Shown piece by piece: positions 38,707 to 49,989 of a stretch of DNA of 64,000 nucleotides. The position numbers and the translations under genes are program-made. The stretch is from Sphagnum magellanicum (lineage: Eukaryota > Streptophyta > Sphagnopsida > Sphagnales > Sphagnaceae): assembly GCA_021904315.1 (NCBI GenBank), contig CM038914.1, positions 20,757,065 to 20,821,064 of the forward strand. Reading direction: 5' to 3'. The number at the start of each line of letters is the position of its first letter. Position 1 is the stretch's first letter. The notes beneath the pieces are model-generated. The model was not told where the DNA came from. It ran no database searches and saw nothing but the letters and a program-made list of their open reading frames with translations.

Positions 38707-39801
38707 TCACTCTCTGAAGATTTGAGAATCCTTCGGGATTCGAAGGATTCCAACTCCCCAAGTGGGAGTTGCCTTGGGAGTGTGAGGGTTCATTCTCTCA
38801 CACTCTCTTGCACTCTTGGGAGTATAAGATGTGCCTCCCGGGTTTCCCTCTTGTTTCATTCTCTTGCAAGCCCTTGCCTTGGTCACGAGCCCAAGGTTAG
38901 GGTTGCAACACTGTGCTACTATTTTGCTCCATGTTGGGAAGTTGCTTGTGAGAGCACTTTCGTCCCAAATTGGGGCTCTGGGTACTGTGCAAGTTCGGGT
39001 GAAGTGCCTGAATTGGTAGCATTTTCGGCACTGGTTGGGGAGACTCGAGTACATAATTCTTTGAGGGGTAGTGTCCTTCGCATTTACCCTTTTCGCCATG
39101 GAGGGAATGCAGATGTAACTAGTGAGTTTGCTGATGTCGTGGGTTTCCATTGTGATCATGGGACCTACGGGTCCTTTCATGTACAAGTTTGCTGTTTCTA
39201 TTTTTAGAACATCTCCAATTTTGCTAGCCATGATTGTGAGGGTTTTAACATTTCTAAACTATTCATGGAAATCTAGAAATTATACTTTTATCGTGTGGGA
39301 GAGCAAGGTCTTAGCACCTTGTGTGTTGGTGTCGAAATTGGGAATGTACTTGGAGAAGGAAAGATTTAAGCCACTCCATTCCATCGTTGTGGAAAAGGAG
39401 AGATTTAAGCCATTCCATTCCACTGTCGTGATTTTTCTAATAGCTTTTGCTTTTTTTTCATTAACGAATAAGACGTCAAAAAATCCTTGTGTTAGTAAGG
39501 TAGCTGATTCGAAAAAGGTTGGTAAGTGAAGCTTGAGGTAGTCTTGAAGAGCTTTGATCGTTGGTTTGTCGTCAAAGGTTCTTCCAATGACCATTCTTCG
39601 TGCTTTGCATGCAACACCTTCTTGCATTTCCAACACCATTTTCGGCAAAAATTTCGCTTTTAATTCTAACTCATAGTCCACTGGCGATGGTCCTTGGAGC
39701 TCTTCATTTGAAAAAGGAACAGATCCTGTTTCGTTGCCTAGAGGCGCGATCAGAAGAGGGGTGGCTGGTTTCCTTCTTTGCGTATGTTTCACACTTGTCA
39801 T
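38707..39801 (-). pseudogene. DUF4283 and CCHC zinc-knuckle gag-like ORF, broken
   Basis: The reading contains RRMVIGRTFDDKPTIKALQD and GFFDVLFVNEKKAKAIRKIT, in the style of the DUF4283 domain found in plant LINE-type gag proteins. After two stop codons near 39279-39250 the same frame continues with MASKIGDVLKIETANLYMKG and ends in the knuckle CRKCYQFRHFTRTC, a perfect CX2CX4HX4C. A 39-bp tandem duplication at about 39362-39439 repeats the segment (W)NGLNLSFS. By family it would bind nucleic acid. A host gene derived from a retroelement is possible, but the stops argue against it. Confidence 0.65.
38726..38771. repeat. Two adjacent hairpins
   Basis: GAATCCTTCG (38726-38735), five-base loop, CGAAGGATTC (38741-38750), followed directly by CAACTCCC (38751-38758), five-base loop, GGGAGTTG (38764-38771). 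Both stems are perfect. The second shares the loop bases AAGT with the hairpin at 38350. Confidence 0.75.
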
Positions 39802-40699
39802 TTTTGCTTTGACGACGAATGGTTTTCACGAGCCACTTGCCCTACAGCAACCGCGTCCAAGCCCCGAAGCCAAATCCCAGGCTAGCGTTTGCATATAAAA
39901 AATCTGATGTGCATGGGGGAGGGAAGGTAAGGGGAGGTACTTGGATGAGGTGAGCCAAATTTGGAGCTTCAGCTGTTTCCCCCGTGCCTTAAGGTGGTGC
40001 GAGGGGAGGAATGCATGGTGATGGTGGTCGTTGGGACTTATCTTTGCTGTGACCGCATCGCCCCTGGGTTGAGCTATTTCCTCATCCCTTTCGAGGAGCG
40101 ATCGTTGCGCTGAACCTCCAAAAATCGTCAAGATTGTCGATGCTTTCTTCCCGTGCAATGGATCCTTAGGAGGCGAGCCTTCCAGCGGAGGAAGGTTCAT
40201 TTCAGATCAAGAGTCATGGTCGTTTTGCAGCAGCAAGCCAGTAGATCGGTTGGCTAGATAGATCCTCCTAAGCTGATCGGAGGCAAAAAAGCTGAGGCGC
40301 CGTTGTCGCTAGGGTTTAACAGCTTGTTTCACAACCAGTTATTGCCTTGGCGTGTGCTATGGCCAGCCTTCCGGATCCTATTAGCAATTAGGAAGTGCTC
40401 GTTTAGCCTTGAAATCTGCTAAGCTTCCGAATATGAGGCCCAATTTGTTTTCACCATCGAATAATAACAAAGAAAATATCAAGAGAAGGTTCATGGGCCT
40501 TAGAAAAGGGGGGGGGCACCCTGATACACCTCTAGAGAACGGAGAGCCCCGCACTGTGGAGAGTCAACAACTCTTTAGAAGGGTGGAGGTGTGGGGGCAA
40601 TGGACTTCCTCATGAAGTTTAAGGTATGGGAAATTTATTATCCATTCCCTTATTTAAGGACTTCCTTAGGAGGTTGATGATGTAGGAAGTTTATTGTTT

Positions 40700-41091
40700 A
40701 AAACATTATTCAAATATCTCTTTGTGGTAGAAGGGGGGGGGGGGGAGTGGGAGGTTAGGGTGCAAAAGAAGAAGGCACCTGCACAGACACACACCCCTTC
40801 TTTCTCTTCTCTCTTTCTTTTTGCCCTTGTTCTAGCACACACACACCCCTCATCTTTCTTTCTCTCCATCTCTGCCCCTATTCTAATTGTCCGACTCTAT
40901 TTCTTTCCATCTCTGCCCCCTATTCTAATTGTATGTTTCTATTTCTTTCCATCTCTACCCCTATCTCGGCCCACACACACACAATTTCTCTTTCCGTGTC
41001 TGCCCCTTTCTTGACCCACAGACACACACACATTCTCTTTCTCTCTTCGTTTCTACCATTGTCCCCTCCGCCCCCGCCCTAAACCCCCCCA

Positions 41092-41126
<35 letters not shown>

Positions 41127-42520
41127 GTCTTTTTGTCACTTCGTTTTAATTTCTGCCCTTGTCCTGAGCCACACACACATACTCTCTCTTTCTCTTTCCT
41201 TATCTTTGCCCATTCCCCCTCCCCACACACAATTAATTAAATTAAACCTCCCCACTTCCAACTGAAATTCTTAGATCACACACCACCTGAAAATATTTGT
41301 CACCACTTGAAAATTCCTAGAGATCACACCTCCAACTATCAGTTGAATCACCACCTTTAAAAAAAAATCACTTGCAGAATCACCACACACACACCACCTG
41401 AAAAAATTAATCACTTGTAGAATCACCACACACATAAAACTAATCAATTGAAAGATTTTTAAATCACCACCACTTGAAGAAAAAGTTATCGAATAGACCA
41501 CCGCTTGAAAGGGTAGCACTCGCTATGAAAAGAGGATATAGAACAACATTTGCTTTTTTTTTTCTCTAAATAAATGAACAGCTGAAAGGGTAGCACTTGT
41601 TCTAAAAAAAAGGATAGAACAACAACAACTTGCTTTGAAGAAAGAGAATAGATGTGCATCAAACATTCACTTTGAAAAAAAACAAAGTCCCATTCTAAAA
41701 TAAAACACTACACACCTCAAGGGGCGACACCTTTCACAGATTTGAAAGTAGACACCTTAGGGAACAACGGCTATCACATATTTTTCACACCTTTCAAAAA
41801 ATAAAATGGCACATCTCTTTCTCCAAAAAAAAAGTTAGAAACAAAACAATTACACTCAACTCTCATATATCTAGCTCATTGTTTTTCTCACACTCCTAAT
41901 CTTTCCTTCTCATGCACACACAACTAAACCCTCAATCTCAATAGCCACTAACTACCACCCTCAATATTCCAAAATAAAAACCTTGATTTTTTTCCTGCTC
42001 ATTTTTAGCCCTCTTAAACCCTAACTCTCAACAACCTTCAACCGTGACTTTCAAGATTTCAAAATAAAAACCCTAATTTTTTCCCACTCAATTTATTTGG
42101 TTTGTTCACATTGAAAACCCGTTTTCGATGAAAATAGGTTCATCAAAAGAACCAATCTCATAATATGAAACAGGTTCCAATAAGGCAAACTTGAAGAAAA
42201 CAATACCCACCCTCCCCCCACACAAGGAAAAAGAAAAACTAGTCAAATTTACACTAGATGTTTTTTGCAGATTTTATTGAAAAATTGAGCTCCAACCTTT
42301 AGAAAGAGTTTTGGGGATATTATTTCAAAAACTTCGCCGGAAAAATAGGGAAATAAATTCGTTTAAAAATAATATATTTTTTGCAATAGTGTGAAATTTT
42401 GCACTAAAAATATTCACTAATAAAACCTCTTTCTCAATGTAAACACGTCCATCAAAAGAACTGGTTCTCACAATATAAAAGTAATTCCAATAAGGTAAAA
42501 GTTGCAAACTTTGTATCGAA
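40700..42520. repeat. Complex of degenerate tandem repeats and (CA)n tracts
   Basis: 40770-41230 alternates CT-rich blocks (TTTCTCTTTCC.TCTCTGCCCC) with CACACA runs, the longest at 41092-41124. 41270-41520 repeats a degenerate CACCACTTGAAAA/AATCACC motif. 41940-42090 holds two diverged copies of a unit with TTCAAAATAAAAACC, about 90 bp apart. 42130-42190 and 42450-42510 share CATCAAAAGAAC and TTCCAATAAGG. No protein is expected here; the ORFs are low complexity. Confidence 0.6.
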
Positions 42521-42974
42521 TGCAATAGTCCTTGTCCTCATGGGAGGTAGGGCCCAACAAAAGCAAACAATCAACAAAAATCAGATAAAGACCTTATGCA
42601 AAGAGGACTGGTGACTACAAAATGACAATCAACAATAACAAAGAAGACCTAAAACAAAAAAATATCATCTATCACAAATCAATGACAAAGGTGCACTAGC
42701 TAACATGTGTGAAAAAGATGAGGAGCCCCAACCAAGCGCAACAAGCTGTTGAAAAGTCACTTTGACTTGCGCAAAAAGGTCCCCTAACAACAACTTTGCA
42801 AGTTCTAACGACTTCAATCTAACTGAATGCCAAAATGTTACATTGTCTTGCAATCAAAAGGCATGTCAAAAAAAGAGGTGAAAAAATGGACCCAATCTCC
42901 AATACTCCTACAACTAGACCAACTAGGTATCTCATCTCAGCACCATGAGGGATGAATGGTGGGTGGACAAGAGA

Positions 42975-43115
42975 AACTTTTCCATCCAGTTCCAGTTCCT
43001 AGCTAACCTTAGTGGTTTGGTTAACTCAGATTTCTGTTTTAACTACCTACTGACTCACAACCTAGTAGCCCTTCATTATGTACCAACCATTTACTTACCT
43101 AGTAGCAACCTATTG
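42975..43115 (+). repeat. R2 family copy
   Basis: CAGTTCCAGTTCCTAGCTAACC, then TTTCTGTTTTAACTACC, AACCTAGTAGCCCTTCATTA and TGTACCAACCAT, in the same order as at 4866-5030. Confidence 0.55.
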
Positions 43116-43189
43116 TCCTAGGTACAGGATAGATTACTGAGGGAGGTTGAATATTAACTCAATTTGGGTAAATCCATACCTGAGCAGTG

Positions 43190-43445
43190 TTTTTTAAAGA
43201 ATTTTGTGATGTAGCCAACATGATGATCATCCATACAAAGATTTAGCCAAATCTGGCTGTACACCAGATATGAAAGAAAACAAATTTAATTAACTTTTAT
43301 ATTCTTGGCTACATCATGGAACCAAATATAGAAATCTGGCAACCTTCACTAACTTTTTTTCTCTGACTTCTAGTAATTGAAACCCTCAAAAATCACTTCA
43401 GTTTCAAAATTTTCATTTGTACTTTTTTTTTTGGCAAAATTATGC
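43190..43445 (-). repeat. R1 family copy, reverse orientation
   Basis: Reverse-complement reading aligns block by block with 4275-4565: GAGGGTTTCAATTACTAGAA, CCAGATTTCTATATTTGGTT, CATATCTGGTGTACAGCCAG and ATGTTGGCTACATCA. It lies directly after the R2 copy, an arrangement also seen at 4.3-5.0 kb, although there R1 has the other orientation. Confidence 0.7.
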
Positions 43446-43829
43446 CAATAAAATTAGTGGCTGTTTAAACTGAGTCATGACTCATAGCAGGTTTCCAAAT
43501 GGCTGGTGCACTGGTGGGTGCTGGTTGACATAATCCTTGGAGGATTTGTTGTTGAATTTGTCCCAATTGTGAGGCTAAAAAGGAGAGCAAGGTTAAATGT
43601 TGGTGGGAAGGACAAACCACTGCGGAGAAACCAAAATGCATTACTCCAAAAATAAAAACGTTGGGGGGTTGTTATTGATCAATTACAAACCAATTCCAAC
43701 AATTGAGTGTAGTGTTTCTTTGATGGGTGTTGTAGAATTGGTCCAATTTTGTGAGGCTTAAACTTTTTTTTTAAAAAAAAGAAAAAGAAAAAAAAAAGAA
43801 AAATTGAATATGGTGTGTAGGGTAAAGCT

Positions 43830-44135
43830 GGAGAGTGGGGACATTTGCAAAATAAGGGGCCTAAGAGGCAGGTAGCTGACTTTGGCCCACATTTAAAGAA
43901 GATTCCCACTTGTGGACTTTGCCCAGTGTAAAGCAAAGCATGAGGTGAATGCTATTATCAGCCTAAACATATATAGACCACAAGGTGTTGCAAGGAGAGC
44001 TAGTAGGTCTACACCTTAAGAGTGGGAGGAATCTTCCACCTGTAGTAGGTGTAATATATCTCCTCTCTTCTTGGAACGACATTCTTGAATATAAACTACC
44101 CTTCACGTGCACTAGGAAACTTTGTTGGGGTGATT
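43830..44135 (+). repeat. Dispersed repeat family R3, copy 3
   Basis: AATAAGGGGCCTAAGAGGCA, GTGTAAAGCAAAGCATGAGG, CTAAACATATATAGACCAC, CACCTTAAGAG and TGCACTAGGAAACTTTGTTG line up in order with copy 1 at 32180-32545. No coding capacity was recognised. Confidence 0.65.
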
Positions 44136-44139
44136 TACA

Positions 44140-45190
44140 AAAGACCAGCACTATTGAATGCATAGTTGAATGTGGTATGAAGGGCCAGCAGTAATGAAAG
44201 CAAAATGGAAAACTCCAAAAAGTTTTGGGAAGCACAACAAGTGAGGCGCCACTTCCCTCAGTGGAAGAAGTACCAGACATATGGTGGGCCAGGAGTACAA
44301 GTTGTTATGGCAAGTTGTGGGGTGGGGTGGGGGAGGAGAGGAGGAAAGCAACTAACAAGATAGATACTCTCACTCCATCTCAAAGCATCTTACTCTTGAA
44401 CTTAGTAGTCTCTGCAAGCAACAACAGCTTGTATTTATCCAGGGTAGCCACACAAATAGTTCTTAAATTATTAAGGACTAGGTAACCGGAGAGAGCTGCC
44501 CAGTTCCTGAATGTAGTTGAGCTCTAGAGGCAGTGAGACTACGTTTGCTAACCCGGCAGCTCAAGCTGGTTACCAGACAAAACCGGTTGTGAAGGGGCAT
44601 CAAGCCCACACTCATTTCCCCTTCATTGAAGCACCAGTCACACCATGTTGCTTCACCAGTCACATGCATGTGCTCCATGAACATAGACACAAGGTTATCA
44701 CCTTGACCAATTGGGCGACATGGCACACATGAGTTATGAGTTATATAACTCACATCCTGCCACCCAAAAGGAGTATGAGGCACCCCTCAACACAGGGTGC
44801 TTATGAACTTATGTGGAATGTTTAGCAATGAAAGGGCAAGCCCATCTTTCACATTGGGTACTAAAATGGGTGCATGAGAACTCATTGTTAATGGAATGTA
44901 TTGTAAAGTTAATTATCATAATTTAAAATAAAAGTTCTTAAAATTAAGGTTATTCGAAGATGTCATAAAAGGCAACATTAAGTGAGTAAGCAAGGATCAA
45001 AAATTGACGGATTACTTTTTAAAACTAAAATGGTTTCAGATTTCACATATTTAATCCATGCATTTGAATAAGTGAATGTAAAGAAAAAAACAGGTTTGTC
45101 TTTCTATCTAGATATATTTCAAGTGTGATTACAAATAAGGACTCCTAGTATTTAGTAAAGGGTTGCATCCTGCTGGTACACTGTAAGTGG
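44140..45190. other. Intergenic DNA, nothing recognised
   Basis: Several short ORFs exist but none shows a domain. The stretch at 44480-44790 is less AT-rich and has no repeats that I could match elsewhere in the window. Confidence 0.4.
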
Positions 45191-45199
45191 TTGGTTTAA

Positions 45200-45535
45200 G
45201 CTTGAACAAAACAAATTTTTGTGCAAGCTTGCGCAACAAAGCTTTATGCAAGCTGAAACAAAAAATAACAAACTTTTGTGCAAGCTCCAACAACAAAGCT
45301 TTGTGCAAATTCAAACAAAAACCAAAAAAAGTTGTGCAAGCTCCAATAACAAATTGTTGTTCAAGCTTGAACAACAAATCTTTAAGCTGAAACAAGAGAT
45401 CTTTGTGCAAGCTCAGACAAAAAAAACAAATTCTTTGTGCAAATCTTGAACAACAACTCTTTGTGCAAGCTCAAGCAATTAATTTAGCTTTGTGCAAGCT
45501 CAAACAATAATTTAGATTTGTGCAAAGCTCAAACT
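45200..45535. repeat. Degenerate tandem array of TTTGTGCAAGCTC units
   Basis: At least ten copies of TTGTGCAAGCT(C/T)(A/C)AACAA, spaced about 27-40 bp, interrupted by short A-rich stretches. The open frames on both strands (LEQQF, LAQKFV-type repeats) come from the array itself and match no protein. Confidence 0.8.
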
Positions 45536-45947
45536 TTTGCACACAATTGCCTTGATCTGCAAAGCTAGCCCTCTAATAGTAATGAAGTCTGAGAGCATCC
45601 AGGCTAATGCTAATAATATCTATCATTTTTTCTGTCTGGACAAAGAGCAGAAACTTGTGCAGAAACAGTGGACTTGACCTGCTGGATGCCATGGATCTTG
45701 TTTCTACAATCTTCTTCAGGCTGTTATTTGCCTGAGAATTTCTAGGAATTCGTGAAACTTGTTCAAATACGTCAGATCTGACGAAATTGCTGTGATGAAA
45801 TTTGATTTGCAGCTTCCTGCAATTAGAAGCTGTGAGAAGAAATGTTGGGCACCTGGACGTTGAGGAGAAGCGTCGTCGAAGAAGATTTTGAGTAGAGCTG
45901 CTGTTGTGTTGCTGCTGCTGCTGATGCTTCGCACTGGTTGTTTGCAG

Positions 45948-46097
45948 TCAGGCCACATGAATGACGCGACGGAGGTCACCCTCACGCAGTGCGTCTGCAA
46001 CGATACAAGCGGTTCCCAAGCAGCTTTGGATCCACCTGTCGAGCCGGGCACAGACGGCTCCGGCGAAACAAAAGAGCAAAGCCCAGCCGAGCTTCAT
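45948..46097 (-). CDS. Possible small ORF or first exon with a signal peptide
   Basis: From ATG 46097 the minus strand reads MKLGWALLFCFAGAVCA, which looks like a complete secretory signal peptide with a cleavage site after VCA. Thirty-two residues follow, up to a TGA at 45948-45950. The region is GC-richer than its surroundings (about 45940-46100). An alternative minus-strand frame extends to 45716 and could be a spliced continuation. No family was recognised, and no splice pair was proven. It could equally be a chance ORF. Confidence 0.2.
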   Translation of the reverse strand: MKLGWALLFCFAGAVCARLDRWIQSCLGTACIVADALREGDLRRVIHVA

Positions 46098-46611
46098 GAT
46101 TGATGAATCATCCAGCTTAACATCTTTCAACTTCCTTCTGCAAAGTCTTTCTTCCCAGCTTGATGTTGATTCCTGCACCTCCCTCTAAGAAGAACATCCT
46201 CTCAAAACCAAAACCCATTTCAAAAGCTTCCTTCCTTCCGGAATGTTTGACAAACATAGCAATGAATCATCAACCCCTGAGAGCTTCCAGGCTCGTCCCT
46301 GAACTCTTTTGAATACAAAACTGCACTACCGAAAAAAGCGTCATCATCCAAATCTGAAAAACAAAACAAAATCCACCCAAAAACAAAAAAAAACAAAGAA
46401 CACACCCAAGAGCTTCTTTGCGAGTCCCTGTGGAGATTTCAACACTTCAAGGAAAGATCAAGAGTGGCTGGACTCGGTAACATGATGCCCATCTCCATAA
46501 CTTCCCATCACACCTTTTTTTCTCTGCACCCAATATGGGGACCCCACTCCTCCACCCACACAACCAAATGCAAGACTAGAAGAGCTTACATCACAGACTA
46601 ATTCTTCTTGT

Positions 46612-46950
46612 AGAGCATCTCCAATGGTGCTCAATATGTGACCCTGCAAAAATATTTCTCACATCCAAGTACAGTTATTTTACTTTTTTCCAACCCCACC
46701 CATGAAACTAAAACTGGGATTGCAAATAAGTGCCAAGAAACTACTAATTAGTAACCCGCCTGCACCAACCAAACGATCTACCCAATCAACAGCAGGTGTT
46801 AAGCTTTGCTATGCCATTTGCCAGCCTTAAGAAACTATGAAAAAATGCTGGGCCAAAACCAATTTATTGAACCAAACGAGCATGTTTTGACTTTTCTTCA
46901 TCTAATTTTTAATTTGCAGGGTCATGTACTGAGCACCAGTGAGTGGCTCT
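46612..46950. mobile_element. MITE, copy B (339 bp)
   Basis: The left end AGAGCATCTCCAATGGTGCT and the right end GGTGCT... (reverse strand) form a less perfect terminal inverted repeat than copy A. The interior aligns with the reverse complement of copy A, but copy B carries about 55 extra bases in the middle (around 46735-46795), accounting for the length difference. No target site duplication was recognised. Confidence 0.8.
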
Positions 46951-49369
46951 TAGGGATTCATCATAGCACAGAGTCCAAACTCCAGACTTCGTAATTATCA
47001 GGGATTTTTTTCGCACTAATAATTCCTAGGGATGGGTTCATCACAGACGTCTTCTTGATGTGGGGAATTGTGATCCCTGATCGAAATTTGGCGAGATCTA
47101 ATGACTAAAGTGCACACCATAAATCAATCAATCAATCAAGCTTTTGTTTGCTGCAAATTTTTTTGTCTTCTTCTTCTTCTCTTCCCTTTCCTGAGGAGCA
47201 GCAGGGACGAACAGCGGGGCCCAGGAATCTAGTCGGTTGCAACTGTCCCCTGAGAGTCCTCCCTCACGAGTCATAGACTGTGAGATGAAGGAGGCACGTG
47301 AAAAGAGATTCTGGTGATTTTTCTGAACTTTTTTGAATTTTTGCGATTTTTTATTAAATAGAAATATTAAAAATTAGAAAAAATTGAAATTATTTTTTTC
47401 CTAAATTTTTATCCCCAAAATACAATTCTGTTCGCTTTGAACAGGAGTAGGATTAATTTGCAGTTAGTTTTTGGAATTTTTTCAATTTGCAGGTTTTGGT
47501 ATATAGCAGTAGCAATCAGTGCTTTTATTTCCAGATTTTTTATGTAGCATCATTAGTAATCATTCTAACAAAAGAAAAAGCATCAATTGGCAAGTTTGTA
47601 GAAAGCTGTTTTAAAAAAACTGCCCTGACAATTAAAACTGTGTGGACATGTGGCTAAACTTTCTCAATAAATAGATTTTTCTCAAAATTTTGGTGAATTT
47701 TTTTCTTGAAACACAGGGAATTTGAGACAGAACAAACCCTTTTGAATTTTTGTGGTCAAAATCTTGCAAAATTTTGACACAAAAAAATCACTGCTAGCAG
47801 CAGCTTCCATCAACAAGAACATCAGAAGACTGTCATGACTCATGAGTGAAGCTGAAGAGCTGGTGGTGGTGTTATTATTAACTTAGAGGACCTGCATGGA
47901 CTCAATCAACAACAACCTCAGAATTCTTTTGTCTTTTCTGAGCAAGCACTGAATCAGTGCTGTGGCAGCAGGCAACTACCAGTCTCATCGAGTTCAAATC
48001 AAAACATCCAGTTCTTTTGACTGTCTCATGTGATCAGTGACAATACCATATGACCGATTCTAGGGAGTGTCTCGCTAACATGGCAGCACACCATCCAACA
48101 AAAGCTCCTCCCTAGTGTTATCATGTATCTTATTGCTTTTTGACATTTTCGTACGTCTCTAATCCTTTTTGCATGTTCCTGCTCACTGGTTGGCTGAACC
48201 TCATAACTGACACTCTTCTGTGTCCCATAACCTGTGAGCTTGGAGCTCCTGTACAATTGAGTATGTCTGGTAACCTGCACACTTGAGCCAGTTACCTAGT
48301 GCGAAGTCACAAATCCAGTTCATGTTGCTATGATGGTATGCCAAACCCATCAAACCAAATATTCTCATAGTTGTCTCTGATTGTAGGTATGTATATCTAT
48401 GAAATCAAAAACCTCAATTTATGTGTATATATGTATAGCAATATATATCAGGTAATGGCAATTGGGAGAATTTGGTGAAGCAGCAGTTTGGCCATGAGCC
48501 AGACTTTGGGATTTAGGGTCAAACCAATTGCCATTATCTAACTTCATTAGCAATGGGGAGAAATTCTGTTATATCAATAAGAACTTTCCAGACTATTTGT
48601 TGCACCCTGTGATGTTCTGCGTGCCAGTAGCATTTGACCATAAGAATCTTGGGGTGAGGGGTGGAATCTCTCCTGAGTGACAATACACCTAAAATCCAAT
48701 TATGTCTGTGACTGTATATGAAGCCTATGAAATTCAAAATTCCAATGTTGTCTGGTGTTTGCCATGGTATATCAAATTGATGAAACTGAAAAAATTCCAA
48801 ATGTTTTTTGTTTGTGATCCCATAGTATCTTTTCAGGTTGGTGGTAATTAAATTGTTTTTGGAAATGCAAATTTTTTAAAGAAATTCCAAACAAATAATT
48901 TCTAAGAAAAATTGGCATTTCAAACAAATAATTTCTAAGAAAAATTGGCATTTCAAACAAATATATTCATTGTGACAATATATCAAATCCATGAAACCAA
49001 AAATTCCAATTGTGTCTATGATGTATTATCAAACCCATAAAGCCAAAATTGAATTGTATGTTAAACCCCCATGGCCTAAATGATTGGCACCTTATGTAGG
49101 CCAACTCACAATTAAATTGGTCATATTGTGATTTTTAAAAAAATGTTCACACTCGTGCATCAGACCAGAAAATTAGTTGATTGGTAGTGGATTAGCCATA
49201 AAAAATGTCGCCAACTTGCCCTCTCTCAAATATAATTGCAAACCCCCATTGATATCAACCTTCACTTGATTGGCTCCATGTTACCTTAGGTAAAATCCTA
49301 ATGTTGCAAAAACATGATACCAATATGTATATTACAATACCTTTTGAAACTAGAATTTTAAATTTTATG
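46951..49369. other. AT-rich spacer with degenerate repeats
   Basis: No gene was recognised. Between about 48320 and 49050 a motif like AAACCCATGAAACCAAAAATTCC recurs at irregular spacing, suggesting an old satellite. A clean tandem duplication at 48890-48965 is listed separately. Confidence 0.45.
48890..48965. repeat. Tandem repeat, 2.2 units of 33 bp
   Basis: The unit AACAAATAATTTCTAAGA... ending in GGCATTTCA is repeated identically at 48890-48922 and 48923-48955, followed by a partial third unit. The identity of the two full units points to a recent origin. Confidence 0.9.
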
Positions 49370-49985
49370 TTTAGATTTGCGAATGGTCATGGTATGCAAA
49401 TGATTGTAGATGTGTATGGATTAGGTTTGTCAGTGATGTGTGAAGGATTTCATCATTGTTGTGAAAGTCTTGTTTCTTAAGAAGTATATTAATGGTCATA
49501 TGACATAACAATTAAAAAAATTGTGGAAGAGTCTCAAGCATTTTGTGGCATTCCTTTTGTTGTAGGAGTTGTTGATGGCTCACATATTCCAATCATAGTT
49601 CCAAAATTTTATGTAGCAACTTATTACATAGCAATTTCATGCTATGTAAGGAATTGTCACAAGTAAATGTAGGCTTTGCAAGTATGACATAGGTTGGGTA
49701 GGCTTTATGCATGATAGTCATTTATGGTGTTACATTACAATTGGTTAAAATTGCAAGATTGGAAGATTTGTTCCTTATGCTCTAGTTGGTGATGCTACAT
49801 AACTTGCTTCTCCATGGATGTTTACACCATTCAAAGGACACAAAGATGGAATGTTCAAAGAGGAGTACAATTGGAATTTCATTCAAAGTTGTATAAGAAT
49901 GCACACATAGAAAGAACATTTGGTAAATTGAAAGACTGTTACTCCACCAATGAAATAAAGCTATGGAACACAATGGATTTGAAAA
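49370..49985 (+). pseudogene. PIF/Harbinger transposase (DDE_Tnp_4-like) relic
   Basis: Plus-strand readings give, in order, a helical region with VYGLGLSVMCEGFHHCC, KKIVEESQAFCGIPFVVGVV running into DGSHIPII (first catalytic Asp), WVGFMHDSHLW (second Asp), GRFVPYALVGDA, PWMFTPFKGHKDGM, EEYNWNFIQS and ERTFGKLKD. This is the expected order of blocks in plant Harbinger transposases. At least three frameshifts and several stops interrupt it. The reading ends near NTMDLKNV at about 49985, where a hAT-like relic on the other strand begins. Terminal repeats were not found. Confidence 0.75.
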
Positions 49986-49989
49986 ATGT

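Larger units (their letters stand above)
37990..40640 (-). mobile_element. GC-richer inserted unit with DUF4283/zinc-knuckle ORF
   Basis: This block is distinctly richer in GC than its neighbours and begins exactly where the helicase reading stops. It holds the gag-like ORF described separately (38707-39801), a possible leader ORF at 39826-40200 (minus) and at least four hairpins at 38020-38771. I infer an inserted retroelement fragment. Terminal repeats and target site duplications were not identified, so the ends are approximate. Confidence 0.5.

Noticed and set aside
45200..45535. Array considered as a CRISPR
   Set aside because: Units are degenerate, spacing is irregular, spacers are A-rich and repeated, and the genome is eukaryotic.
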